Part shown: positions 46,901 through 57,500 of the stretch, one piece after another
Numbering within the stretch: the first letter of the stretch is position 1
Layout of the letters: every line of letters starts with the position of its first letter
Assembly: GCA_030685235.1 (NCBI GenBank)
Contig: MU839086.1
Span: 186,001 to 250,000, forward strand
Reading direction: 5' to 3'
Source: Copromyces sp. CBS 386.78
Taxonomy: Eukaryota; Ascomycota; Sordariomycetes; Sordariales; Sordariaceae
Length of the DNA stretch: 64,000 nt
Notes under the pieces: model-generated
Database searches by the model: none
Seen by the model: only the letters and a program-made list of their open reading frames with translations
What the model was told of the DNA's origin: nothing
Made by a program: the position numbers and the translations under genes

Positions 46901-48182
46901 TTAAATATAATAAAAAAATTTATAGAATTAAAATTTATTTAATTTCTTCCCTAACTTACAAATTTATTAATTATAGCGGGAGGGGCCGCTATAACGTTTT
47001 TAAAGGAAGAGCCTAAATCCTTAAAAGTACTTATAATTATTTTATTATAATAATTAACGTCCTTTAACTTCCGGCTAACCTTCTTTATAAACTTTAATTA
47101 TATAATATAATTATTATTTTCAGGGAAATCTTAAGAGACTAAAATACTTTAAAACCGTTTATTAAATTTATTATAAAGGTAATAAATTTTTATTACGTTA
47201 TTAAATCCGTATTTATTTATAAATTTAATAAATTCAATTTTAAAACGTAGGAACGGAGTATTACCCTAATAGAAATTAAAAAAATATTTATTAATATTTA
47301 ACTTAATATTAATATTATTATATCGGTCTATAAAGTATATAAAAAAAGTTTCGCCGGTCGCTTATAATTATTTTCTAAACTCTCTAGGGAATTTTATAAA
47401 TTTTTTTAAACCGTCGTCTAATATTAAACGTAAATTTAATCTTAGTCGGAATATTGTACGTACGATTTTAACCCGTTTTATAGGGAAATGGAAAACGTCG
47501 AATTCTTATACGATTCTAATTTAATTTTTCTATAACCGGAAAATATTATAATATTTAGTATTATCCTTATCCTTTTTAATAAAGATTGGAAGGTCTTCGA
47601 TAATACGTTTAAAGGGCCGGGAAACGGTTATTATAATTTCTTCGAGGGTATTAAAGGTTTCTAATATATTAAAAGGGGCTATAATAGATATAATTATAAC
47701 CCGCTATTATAAAATTATAATTATATATTATACTATATTCTATTCTTCTATTATAATATTATAATTCGTAATAACTATTATAAATACCCTTCCTAATAAT
47801 TTAATAATAAATTTAAAAGTTAGTTATCGGGCGACGGTTCTAATAAAAACCTTGTAATTTCGAAAAATTAAATATAGCCGAATATCCTTTACAAAATTAT
47901 TTATAAAATCCCGGATACTGCGAATAATATTAATGAATTAAAGAAGAGCTATCCAATAAACTTTAATATCGGGAATTAAATCTGTAATAAAAACGTCGAA
48001 AAGCTCCTTAAAATCGAATAAATTGGAAGAATTATTTAATAAACTAATTCTTTATCCCGTTTCTTAAGGGCTTAGAACGATATAATCTGGTAGCGAAATA
48101 TTGTTACTACTATCGTTATTATCGTTAGAATAATAATTATAATTATTATTATTTTTTGTAAAAAGATTAATTTATAATATAA

Positions 48183-48248
48183 GGGGGATTATTATAATAT
48201 AAAAGCGCAATTAAAAGGGGACTATTATAATGTAAAAGCGTAATTGTA
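48183..48248. repeat. 33-bp tandem duplication in Gypsy-B 5' untranslated region
   Basis: Two adjacent degenerate copies of a unit beginning GGGGGATTATTATAATATAA and ending near AAAAGCGYAATT. It lies just inside the Gypsy-B 5' LTR, ahead of gag. Confidence 0.65.
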
Positions 48249-48442
48249 ATAATTAAATTACTATTTTTAAGGTCCGGTCCTAATAAATCTACGGTTTAAT
48301 AAAGCGATTCTATATATTGGGGTCTGCGATTCCTACGAGGCGATCCCAGTATAATTTTAAACTACGTAACTTCTCGCCGTACGATTCTAAAGGTCGAAAA
48401 AAAATATACGTATAAATATAATAGTTTAAAGGTATAATTAAT

Positions 48443-48750
48443 TATTATAATATAAAAGTACAAAGTAAATAAAAATATACGTAATTATACGAAGGAATAA
48501 GAAGAAAGGTTTAAGGGTACGATCCTAAACTAGTCTTTATAAAGGCCAATCTAGGAAATTAGCTCTACAGCAATCTTATAAGTACTGCAAAACTAGTACG
48601 ACCTATATAGCAATAGCGATAATAAGGCTATCGCAGCCTTCTACAAAGGCCGTAATAGCCTTATACTATGTTCGGAGCTATAGCCTAATCCCTAACTCCG
48701 ATAATTACCAACCGCATGCTCTGAACTATCATAAAGCTAACCCTGTGATA
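48443..48750 (-). repeat. Gypsy-B LTR, right (5' LTR)
   Basis: Plus-strand start TATTATAATATAAAAGTAC, end CCCTGTGATA, followed by GGTAG. The outer (right) end is less RIP-mutated than the inner end. Confidence 0.92.
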
Positions 48751-49599
48751 GGTAGCTAATATAATGGAAGTACCTAAGGGTAATTAAATTATAATAATAG
48801 AACCTCCGGTTTCTCTAATATACGCGGGGAGGTTCGAAGAACCTTTCGGCCCTATTAGAAAACTAACGTTAGAAAAGATTAAAACAAAAGTGCGGATTAT
48901 TAATAGACGAAGGATTTAAATAATATAACGGCTAGAACGGGTAAAACGTACATTCTTTCAATAATTTAAACCAATAATTAATATAGCAGCCCTAAATTTT
49001 TCAAACATTAAACTAGTCAATACAAAGACCTTTATACTCAATATACGGATAAAGGGCATTAAAATTAATTTTATTATATAGGTAGAATTTTAAAAGGTAT
49101 AGAAGGAAAAGAAAGTAATTATTTCGATACTATCTCTATTTAAGAATATATAGAAAAATATTGTATAAGGAAAGGGTAAACCGTATAAACCCTATTTTAA
49201 AAACCTAAAGGTATACGAATTTATTAATTTTTATAAAGCGGAAATTATAAGTAAGAATAAGGGAGAGTAAGCCTTCCAATTTAGCGAATCCGCGAGGGAG
49301 TATATTAACCGCATTTATACGCTGAAAATAATAAACGGTGAACCTTAGAAACCGACCGAATAGAAACCAACCCCCTTAATAGAAATCGATAAAACTTACA
49401 ATATTATAGAGGAGGATATTTAGAAATTTATAAATAAGGCTACTCGGCTAAAATATACCCCGGAAAAAGTAAAAGCACGTTTCCTAGACGAATATAAGGA
49501 TTTCTCTTACGTTACTAATTTACGGGATACCGACGTAATATCTAAATACCGTTCTTACGATCACAAGATCGAATTAAAACTAAGGGTAGAATTTCTACT

Positions 49600-50700
49600 A
49601 TACTTTAGAATATGACTAATATCCCCGTAAGAGTTTAAGGTTATTAAATAGTAGCTAGATAATAATCTAGCCAAGGGATTTATTAAATTATCGACCTCCG
49701 ACGTAATATTACTAATATTACTAGCCCGCAAACTAGGCGGCGGCGTACGGATTTATATTAATTATAAGGGTATTAACGAAATTTCACTAAAGAATAGATA
49801 TCCGTTGCCCTTAATTAAAGAAATATTGGATACTATTTATAGAACGAAGTAGTTTATAAAAGTAAATATTATTATTACTTTTAATAGGTTACGTATAATT
49901 AAAGGATACGAATAATTGACCGTTTTTATTACGAAGTTTAATTTTTACGAATGTTTAATATATTCATTCAATTTATTAGGAGTACCGGCCTCGTTCTAGA
50001 ACTTTATTAATAATATTTTATATAATATCCTAAATATTTATATAACGGCCTACTTAGACGACGTTTTAATCTTTTTAGAAACATATAAATAGTACGTTAA
50101 ATACGTTAAGGAAATATTATAACGCCTAATTATCGTAGGTTTATAAATTAATATTAATAAATACGAATTCTATACCTAAAGAACTAAGTAATTAAATTTT
50201 ATTATTACCCCTAGGGGGATCGAAATAGACCTAGAGAAAGTAGAAGTAATTACTAAATAGGAAGTACTAATAATAAAACGCTAGCTATAGTATTTCTTAA
50301 GCTTTACCAACTTTTATAAAAGGTTTATCGCTAACTTCTCACGTATAGGCAAGCCGTTATACGAATTAATAAAGAAAATAATAGATTAGAAGTAGGATAA
50401 AAAGTATAATAATGCTTTTAAAGCCCTAAAAATAATATTTACAACCGTACTAATTTTAAAAATCTATAATTAGGAAAAACCGACCGTTATTAAAGTCGAC
50501 GCCTCTAATTAGTTAACGGGCGGTATACTATTATAATTATATAATAATAAACTATACTTAATCGTCTACTTTTCGGCTAAATATTCTATAGTAGAATATA
50601 ATTATAATATTTATAATAAAGAATTATTAGCCGTTATTAAAGTATTAGAGGAATAGAGACCTGAATTAAAGGGCGTAGCTTAGCCTTTCGAAATTATTAT
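49600..50700 (+). pseudogene. Gypsy-A reverse transcriptase and RNase H
   Basis: Reads KVNIIITFNRLRI, then LLGVPASF, then TAYLDDVLIF, in which the YLDD catalytic motif is intact (50051-50062), then NKYEFYT. RNase H follows with VDASNxLTGGIL (about 50497) and [15 protein letters not shown]. Internal stops replace Gln and Trp. Confidence 0.82.
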
Positions 50701-51239
50701 AAACTATAAGAATTTAAAAATATTTAATACTACGAAGAAATTCACCCCTAAGTATATACGGTAGTTAGAATTCCTATTAAAATTTAACTTTATAATTAAA
50801 TACCGGCCGGGATTAATTAACGTACGACCCAATACCCTTAGCTGTAAGCTTAAATACGTTCCTAAGGATACGGAGGACGATAGGTTAAAAGTAAGAAAAA
50901 AACTATTTATCGACCTATTATATTTTAATAAAAATTCGTTCGAATTAATAGATATAAATAGTAAGAGTTTTATAATAAACGTAATATCGGATACAGGAGT
51001 ACCCTTAATAATCTATACTCTAAAAAATAGCTTTTAAAAAGATAAGGATAAACTAGGTATTTATATAGATAACCTAGTAGACTAGGCTTATACTAATTCC
51101 CTTATAATAATAAATATCCGGGAGGCTATTAAGACCGGAGATCGCTAGCCGAAGTATTTAAAGAAGAAATTAAAAATCCCCTTTACTAAATATTATATAG
51201 TTAATAATAAAGTAATATTTAAGGATAGGCTAATAATAC

Positions 51240-52370
51240 CCTCCGATAATAAAGTAATTTAGTTAAAATTAATTTATCGTACCTATACCTCGGTATAGGG
51301 CGGCTATCCTAAGAAGGATAAAACGGTAGTACTAATATACTATTACTTCTAATTAAGGATAGTAATCCTAGTAAATACCTATTATAAGGGTTATATACCT
51401 TATAATAAAATTAAAGCTATTAAAATATCGCTAATAAATTTCCTTAAACCCTTACTTATTCTTAATACCCCGTAGTGTAATATTTCTATTGACTATATAA
51501 CCCTATTCCCCAAATCGTAATAAATAGGTAGAGGGGCGGAGTACGAATATGTACTAATCGTAGTAAATAAGTTAACTAAAATAAGGCATTTTATCCTAAT
51601 AGAAGGGTTAATAATAGAAGAATTAGTAGAGAAGTTTATTAACCGGATTTATACCTTTTATAGCCTTCTAAATACCGTCGTTTTAAATAGAAGAGTTTAA
51701 TTTATTTTAGCTTTTTAGAGGTAGTTATCCTTACGATTAGGTATTAAATTAAAATATTCTACGCTTTACTATAAAAAAACGAACGGGTAAACCGAAAGGA
51801 TTAATATAAATTTAGAATAATACTTACGAATATTTATTAATTAAGTATAAAATAATTAAATAAATTAATTACCTTTAACCGAATTCTAAAATAATAACTT
51901 TAAATCGGTATTAATAAGAGTAACCGCCTTTTTCGCCAATTATAATTTTCACCCTCGTATAAGGATAGAACCTTTTATACCGCTCCCCCTAAATATAACG
52001 GACGTATAAAAGAAATAGATCTTTAATACTAACTAATTAATATTACAATTTAAAAAAGTCTAAAACTTCGTTAAAACTTCCTCTTTATAAATATAAGCGA
52101 AGTACGAAGTAGCGGCGAACGAAAACCATACTAATATACTTAAATACAAAATTAGAAATAAAATTATATTCAATATAGTTAACTACGTAATTAGTAAACT
52201 ATACGATAAATTAGTACCGCGCTTTAAAAAACCTTTTTATATTATAAAAATTAATTTATATATAGTAGAATTAATTTTGCCTAGTAATATAAAAATTACT
52301 TATATTATTAACGTATTTAGGATTAAACTTTACGTCGAAAGGTTATTAAGTTAAAAAAAGTTTATAATTA
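51240..52370 (+). pseudogene. Gypsy-A integrase
   Basis: Reads YRTYTSVxGGYPKKDKTV, then DYITLFPKS, then YVLIVVNKLTKIRHFILIEG and LRLGIKLKYSTLYYKKTNG followed by TERI. These are the Gypsy integrase core motifs (DxITxLP, VVxKLTKxxHFI, LGIxxxxSTxxHxxTxGQTERxN) with RIP stops. Confidence 0.75.
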
Positions 52371-52429
52371 ATATTAAAGCTAACGAAGGTATAGTAATTA
52401 TTAAAATTAATAATTTTAAGGAAAATAGG

Positions 52430-52600
52430 CGCTAAGAGTTCGAAAAACTCTTAGACTATTAGAAGGTTAAAGGACGATAGTACTATTTAATAAAGTAGTT
52501 TTACCACCCCCTAGACTAGTAATTAGCGGCCAACTTTAATAATTACTATAAAGTAGTCTAAGAGCTTTATAAAAAACGACTAAAATTAAAACTACTATAT
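52430..52600 (+). pseudogene. Gypsy-A chromodomain-like C-terminus
   Basis: Reads FEKLLDY, KVKGR, YYLIK and FYHPLD, then NFNNYYKVVxELYKKR. This is the pattern of a chromodomain (VExILDxR..YLVKWxGYP..W.P..NL), placing Gypsy-A among the chromoviruses, which in the family target heterochromatin marks. Confidence 0.6.
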
Positions 52601-53400
52601 ATCGATTTTAAAAGGGGATTTAAAGTTTAATTAAAAGAAGAAGCCTCGTTTAATAATAGGGAGGCCGAAAAAATACTACCCTCTCTAATCCCTATTATAA
52701 TTACCCCGAAAGTAAATAACTAGTAAATCCGGCGGAATATAAGGTTAAATAATAAATAAAGCGATATTAATAATAAATATAAAAAATAAGGAGTTTAATA
52801 ATAATTTATTCTACGCATTTTAATTAAATTACCTGATAAATACCTTACTATAATAGTAAAGGCACTATCAATAATAACCGGGAAATAATATATTTTACGG
52901 CGTACTTACGTCTCTTACCCCTAATACCTCACCCCCTAACTAATAATCAAAGCCTATACGGTTAAAATTTTATACTATAATTAGTAAGAAAGGGGGAAAT
53001 AATTATAAAATAGAGAAAAAATAATTATAACGGTCACAACGAAATTCGAACAAAAGGCCTCTATAATCTACAATACCAATAGGAATATAAACGTCCCTAT
53101 ATACTACTATACTACAAACGTCCCTATAGTACCCCCCGTCGGGGGCTAATAATAGGAAAGTATAGATAAAAAGCTTATAAAACGATTAGAAACGTTTTTA
53201 AACCTATTTAGAATTATTTAAAATAATAATCGGGTAGTCTTTACAAAAGGGGTATATCTAATAATATTTTAACTAATATTCGACCCTTTAATAGGAAGCT
53301 TAGCGCTAAACGCTTACCCGCCTTAATAAGCTCCACTTTATAAATATTAATAGTTTTTAAACAGTTTTTAAGGCCGGGAATTAATTTAGAAAGGGTGTAG

Positions 53401-53634
53401 TATTATAGGTATTACCTACTCCTTATAAATAAATAGGGGTACTATACTATATTAGTACAGCCAGCTAAGTACAGCTATCTAAGTATAGTATAGCCATAGT
53501 GCCGCCCTATAGACCCATAACTATAGGGCTCCACACTATGCCCTATATAGTTCTCGTATACGTACAGGTTCCTCTTCTAGTTCCTCGCACAATAATTAAC
53601 ATCTTACCTTAGTGCTTGCTCGCGCCCCATAATA
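53401..53634 (+). repeat. Gypsy-A LTR, right
   Basis: Starts TATTATAGGTATTACC, ends CGCCCCATAATA, followed by GTTAC. It is better preserved at its outer (right) end. Confidence 0.92.
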
Positions 53635-53639
53635 GTTAC

Positions 53640-54497
53640 AACTTATACTATATAAAGGAATTTCTATAATATTATAATAATAACAGTATTATATACTTCG
53701 GTTTACCTCCCTATTTTACTTATCTATTATAACCGTTAGATATAGTAGTTTTTTAATTGCTTAAATATTATTATATTTAAATATTTAACGTATTCGTACA
53801 TAATAGCTATATAGATATTATTAAACTAGAATTTTTATTTATATTCGAAGGGATAAGAAAGAAGGTATTCAAGTTTATAATTATTTATTTAGCCTTTAAA
53901 AAGACTAGTATTTAACTATATAAACCTTAAGCGGTATTAAGTCCTTTAAAGGATTGTATTATATACTATATACTTACCCTTCTATTAAAACCGTTAGTAT
54001 TAATACTTTTAATACTATTTAAAATACTAAATAACTTTCGTTAAATAAATAAAGTAGTTAGCCAATTATACAAAGCTATTAAAAATAAGGATAACCTATC
54101 CCTATCGTTTAAAAGGATAGTATTAAATTATATAAAGGGGGGTAAAATTGTTACAATTGAATTAGTGCAAGTAAAACGTAATTTGGGTAAAACTTAATAT
54201 ATTAAAATTATTATTTAGCGGCGTAAATCGCTTAAAAACCGGTCTATATAGGTTAGGGGTATATTAAAGGTTTCTAATAGTTGTACTATAGTATTTAAAC
54301 GAGTTGATGATAATATTAAAACCGCTATTAAGAAAGTCAAGAAAGCGAATTAATAAGTTCGAAATAAAGTGAAAAGATAGGGTGCTAATACTATAAAGTT
54401 AGCCAATAAGTGGCGGAGGGTACGAAGGCTTCTACTTTTCGAAATACTTAAACTAGGATATAAGAAATTCGGAATATAATCAATCCTTTCTAAATAG
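53640..54497 (+). pseudogene. Fot1 transposase, C-terminal part
   Basis: Continues the transposase directly after the GTTAC duplication: IKEFL, then FGLPPYFTYLL, PLDIVVF (the region of the third acidic residue in Fot1/Pogo enzymes), then a long helical tail ending near FGIxSILSK with a stop at 54495-54497. RIP stops replace Gln and Trp. Confidence 0.82.
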
Positions 54498-54521
54498 CTT
54501 TATTTTAATACCAGATTTCTA

Positions 54522-54596
54522 TTGTACGTAGCCGTTTTACTGAGTTGGCTGTGAAACTAGTGAGCACCCACTTAGGGAGTGGGGGCGTGGCACGGG
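54522..54596 (-). repeat. Fot1 terminal inverted repeat, right
   Basis: Reverse complement of the left repeat, ending GGCACGGG followed by TA. The outer 50 bases are almost identical to the left copy. Confidence 0.92.
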
Positions 54597-54598
54597 TA

Positions 54599-57500
54599 AG
54601 CCATCCTAGCACTATCCCGACGATGCTGGCATGTACACACCACCTAATGGGATATTAGCATACTTCTCGTGGTCTGGACTTGATAATGGCCGTATTGTTT
54701 GTCGCATTTCTTACCGTATCTTACAAGGCCATTGTATTACATGGCTGACAAGCTCGACACGTTACAACGGTCATTGTTCTTCATGTTTGGATGGCAATCT
54801 TGATAACCACACTTCTCTGTCGCTGCCCTTGGGCAGTCCTGGCACTCCAACTTCATCGCGTGTCACTAAAACTGATTATCCATGTTGATAGTCGTTTAAC
54901 CATGTCATAGAGGCCGAAATGTATCGTTTTGAGTACCTTCTGACGGTGATCCAATGATGACCCCCGTTCTAGAATGCAAATTATCAGATCGCCATGAGCT
55001 ACGCAATGTTACCTTTCCAAAGACCAAGCGCTCAAAACCCTTTACGTACCTGCTTGTGTAGGGCAGTGATGAAGGAATCAGGTTCATCACGAGTCTCAAA
55101 TAGCAAGGTGTGCGGATTACTTCATCTTCCCGGCACTACAGTTATTATCCGAAAAAACATAAGCAAGGTATTCGTCTTGAGTCGTGGTCTGGAAGTAGAT
55201 CAGTAGGGCAGCCCAGCCGCCGATCCTTTGACAAATGTCACCTTTGATTTCAGCAAAGATGTATGTCTACTGCTATGACTGCGTAGTTGCGCTGAGTCCG
55301 AGTTGTTAGAAGAACGGATAACTGTAATCCAACCACGCTCAGACTATCTCCGGATGAGCCATGTTGTCGAATAAATGAGTGACGATATTGGACATGGGTA
55401 GATGCGTCAAGTAGGGCAGCGTGACATACCGCGATGGTGAATACATCCACGCAATTTCCCCAAAGTGATCAGTGCAGGATCGTCGGGTTAGTATACGGGT
55501 GATAGAAGACACTCGTGGTGAGAGAAGAGGATACGGGAGACAAACAAATAGGCGCCGTTGACAAGACCGAAGAAGTTACATGCGAACCTTCGAGGCGGGA
55601 CCGGGGCAGAATGGTGCTTCTTGGATGACACTGGCGGATGCAATCAAAAGAGCCGATCGAGTTAGATGAAGTGCATCGCTTGGTCTGCGGGCCTTGTCTG
55701 CGGCCATTTTGTAACCGTTCGTTTCGACTGTAGCGGGCCGCAGCGAGTGCGCAATAAGCGTGGACCGTGGTGCATCTCTACCTGTGACCGGGAGGAAGGA
55801 AGGGTAGAAGTACCTCTACGTAGTTCACTCCTGGTTAATGGGTCGTCTGGGTTAGTATGTATAAGGCATAGCCGAGCCAATCAGCGTCTGTCTGTGGAAG
55901 ATACCATGCCTTTGAACACAGCAGTATCAGGCCGTTGATGATGAATAAGTTGTTAACAGAATTGTGCTCAAGTGTTCACATCGTGAAAGATAGTGAGGAA
56001 CTTACATGGGCCCTTGATCTTTTTATTCCACCGTTCCAGTGACACCATGAAGCGCTCGCTACCGTACACGCTGTCACCTGTACAACGTTGTAAGACAAGA
56101 CGAGGTGGATCTGCAACGGCCGAGCGTTGTGCTATTGATGCGCCGCTTCTTGGATCCTTGGCTCTCCTGTCGTTTTGACTACCAACTGTAAACAGGCCAT
56201 AGGTGATGTAATCCCGCTAGGCAAGAATTACACCCACTAACACGGTTTGCCCAATCGATGCACAGTATCACATCTTGGTGCGGGACCAGGAATCGTCTGG
56301 GGTAAAAGGCCCTGGAGGATCTGATTCTGTTTTGTTAGTGGTCAACCAGCAAAGCAGAGGTAGTTGGACTGCCAACCTGGCCGATAGGGAAACCGTACCT
56401 GAGTTATATGTGCGTGAAATATCTAGAATCGTCGTGTCGGAATAATAGGAGAAACGGTCAACGGTGGCTGTATGTAGGCTGATGGTAGGAAACACGCCCG
56501 GATAGGAAAGCCTAACTGAAAGAGGCAACAAGGGCCTATGGTCACATATAACCAGGGGTTCCGCTCCTAGGGTAGGTATCTCACCAGCCTCAGGTCGTAG
56601 AGGTAGCCCCAGGTTGTGCGAGCGGGTGGGACGAGGGGGATTTTGGCACCACAACAAGATGATGTTTGGACCGACTAGTAGTTGTAACCTGGTCGTGATG
56701 ATAAGGTCCGTATCTTGTCTTGAACGGACCGTTTTACTTTTCTCGCAGATCCCAGAAGGGTGGTGGTAGGACCAATCCCCCGTCTTCATCGGCCTCCCAT
56801 CTTCCCGACGCCTTGCCGCTATCGAAGGCTGGAAGGCTGCGTCAGAATGGGCAAATATCTTTCATGTAGGGGACTGTGATGGAGAAACGGGGGAAATCTC
56901 TGTGACTCGGAAGCTATCTCACCTTCAGACAGGGGTTTATGATAGACCAAGACTCCGGTAAGTGGTACTTAGACTGCTGGGCGCGTGCTAGTGATCTGCG
57001 ATCCGCCGGTTTAAATGAGCAACACCAGGGTCATTGCTGTGGAGGACATGGAGAATTCCACTTGACTGAAGGCTTGCATCTCATCTCATGGCTGTAATTT
57101 GAAAAAGGCAAAAGATGACTCGGATCTTACTCGACAACGGCCACAATGGATGTTGGAGGGAAGGAGATGATGGATGGGCGAGTTCCTTGCCTTCTTGGCA
57201 ATCCAGGTTCCTGCCCCCCCTCCCCCCTGGTTAGTGTTCCGACCCGCTATGAAAGCAACCATGGGGCACAGGGCAGACTAGAGCCATGTAGATACTGGTA
57301 TCATTCAGCACTTTTAATCTGCGAATCTTCTGCCGGTTCGAGACCATTGGCGCATTTCGGCTGAAGCAACTTGTTGAGCTTCGGAGGATAAAGGTGCTAC
57401 ATACCTCCAGATCAAACACCAGCAATTGTCGGACGATGGAAGCAGCCAGACAATCTCGACTGTACCTCTAGCTGGAAGTCGCGAGCTGAGGTTGAATTAT

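Larger units (their letters stand above)
41066..48750 (-). mobile_element. Gypsy-B: Gypsy retrotransposon nested in Gypsy-A
   Basis: A 7685-bp element with 308-bp LTRs (41066-41373, 48443-48750). It reads on the minus strand: the purine tract complementary to CTACCCCGG at 41374 abuts the left LTR. Coding remains run right to left: gag zinc knuckle (~46.87-46.80 kb), reverse transcriptase with YFNN at 44139-44128 (from YFDD), RNase H (~43.7 kb), integrase region further left. The LTRs end TATCACAGG...CCGTGATA in the element's own direction. It is interrupted by the small LTR element at 45345. Confidence 0.88.
37706..53634 (+). mobile_element. Gypsy-A: chromovirus-like Gypsy retrotransposon nested in Fot1
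   Basis: Two 234-bp LTRs (37706-37939, 53401-53634) and a GTTAC duplication. A purine-rich tract (AGAAAGGGTGTAG) abuts the right LTR, so it reads on the plus strand. Order: gag with zinc knuckle (~38.4-40.3 kb), protease (~40.5 kb), then after the Gypsy-B insert reverse transcriptase (YLDD at 50051-50062), RNase H, integrase and a chromodomain-like tail (~52.4-52.6 kb). Own length without Gypsy-B is about 8.2 kb. Numerous RIP stops make it inactive. Confidence 0.9.
36625..54596 (+). mobile_element. Fot1/Pogo-type DNA transposon, split by nested retrotransposons
   Basis: About 75-bp terminal inverted repeats (36625-36699 and 54522-54596) start CCCGTGCCACGCCCCCACTC, differ mostly by transitions, and are flanked by TA at 36623-36624 and 54597-54598, the Tc1/mariner target duplication. 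Between them, the plus strand encodes a Fot1-class transposase in two halves (36802-37705 and 53640-54497). Without the inserted 15.9 kb the element is about 2.04 kb, the usual size for Fot1. RIP has introduced many stops, but the outer few hundred bases are almost clean. Confidence 0.9.

Noticed and set aside
56268..56789. 173-codon minus-strand ORF
   Set aside because: No domain, signal or splice context; looks random.
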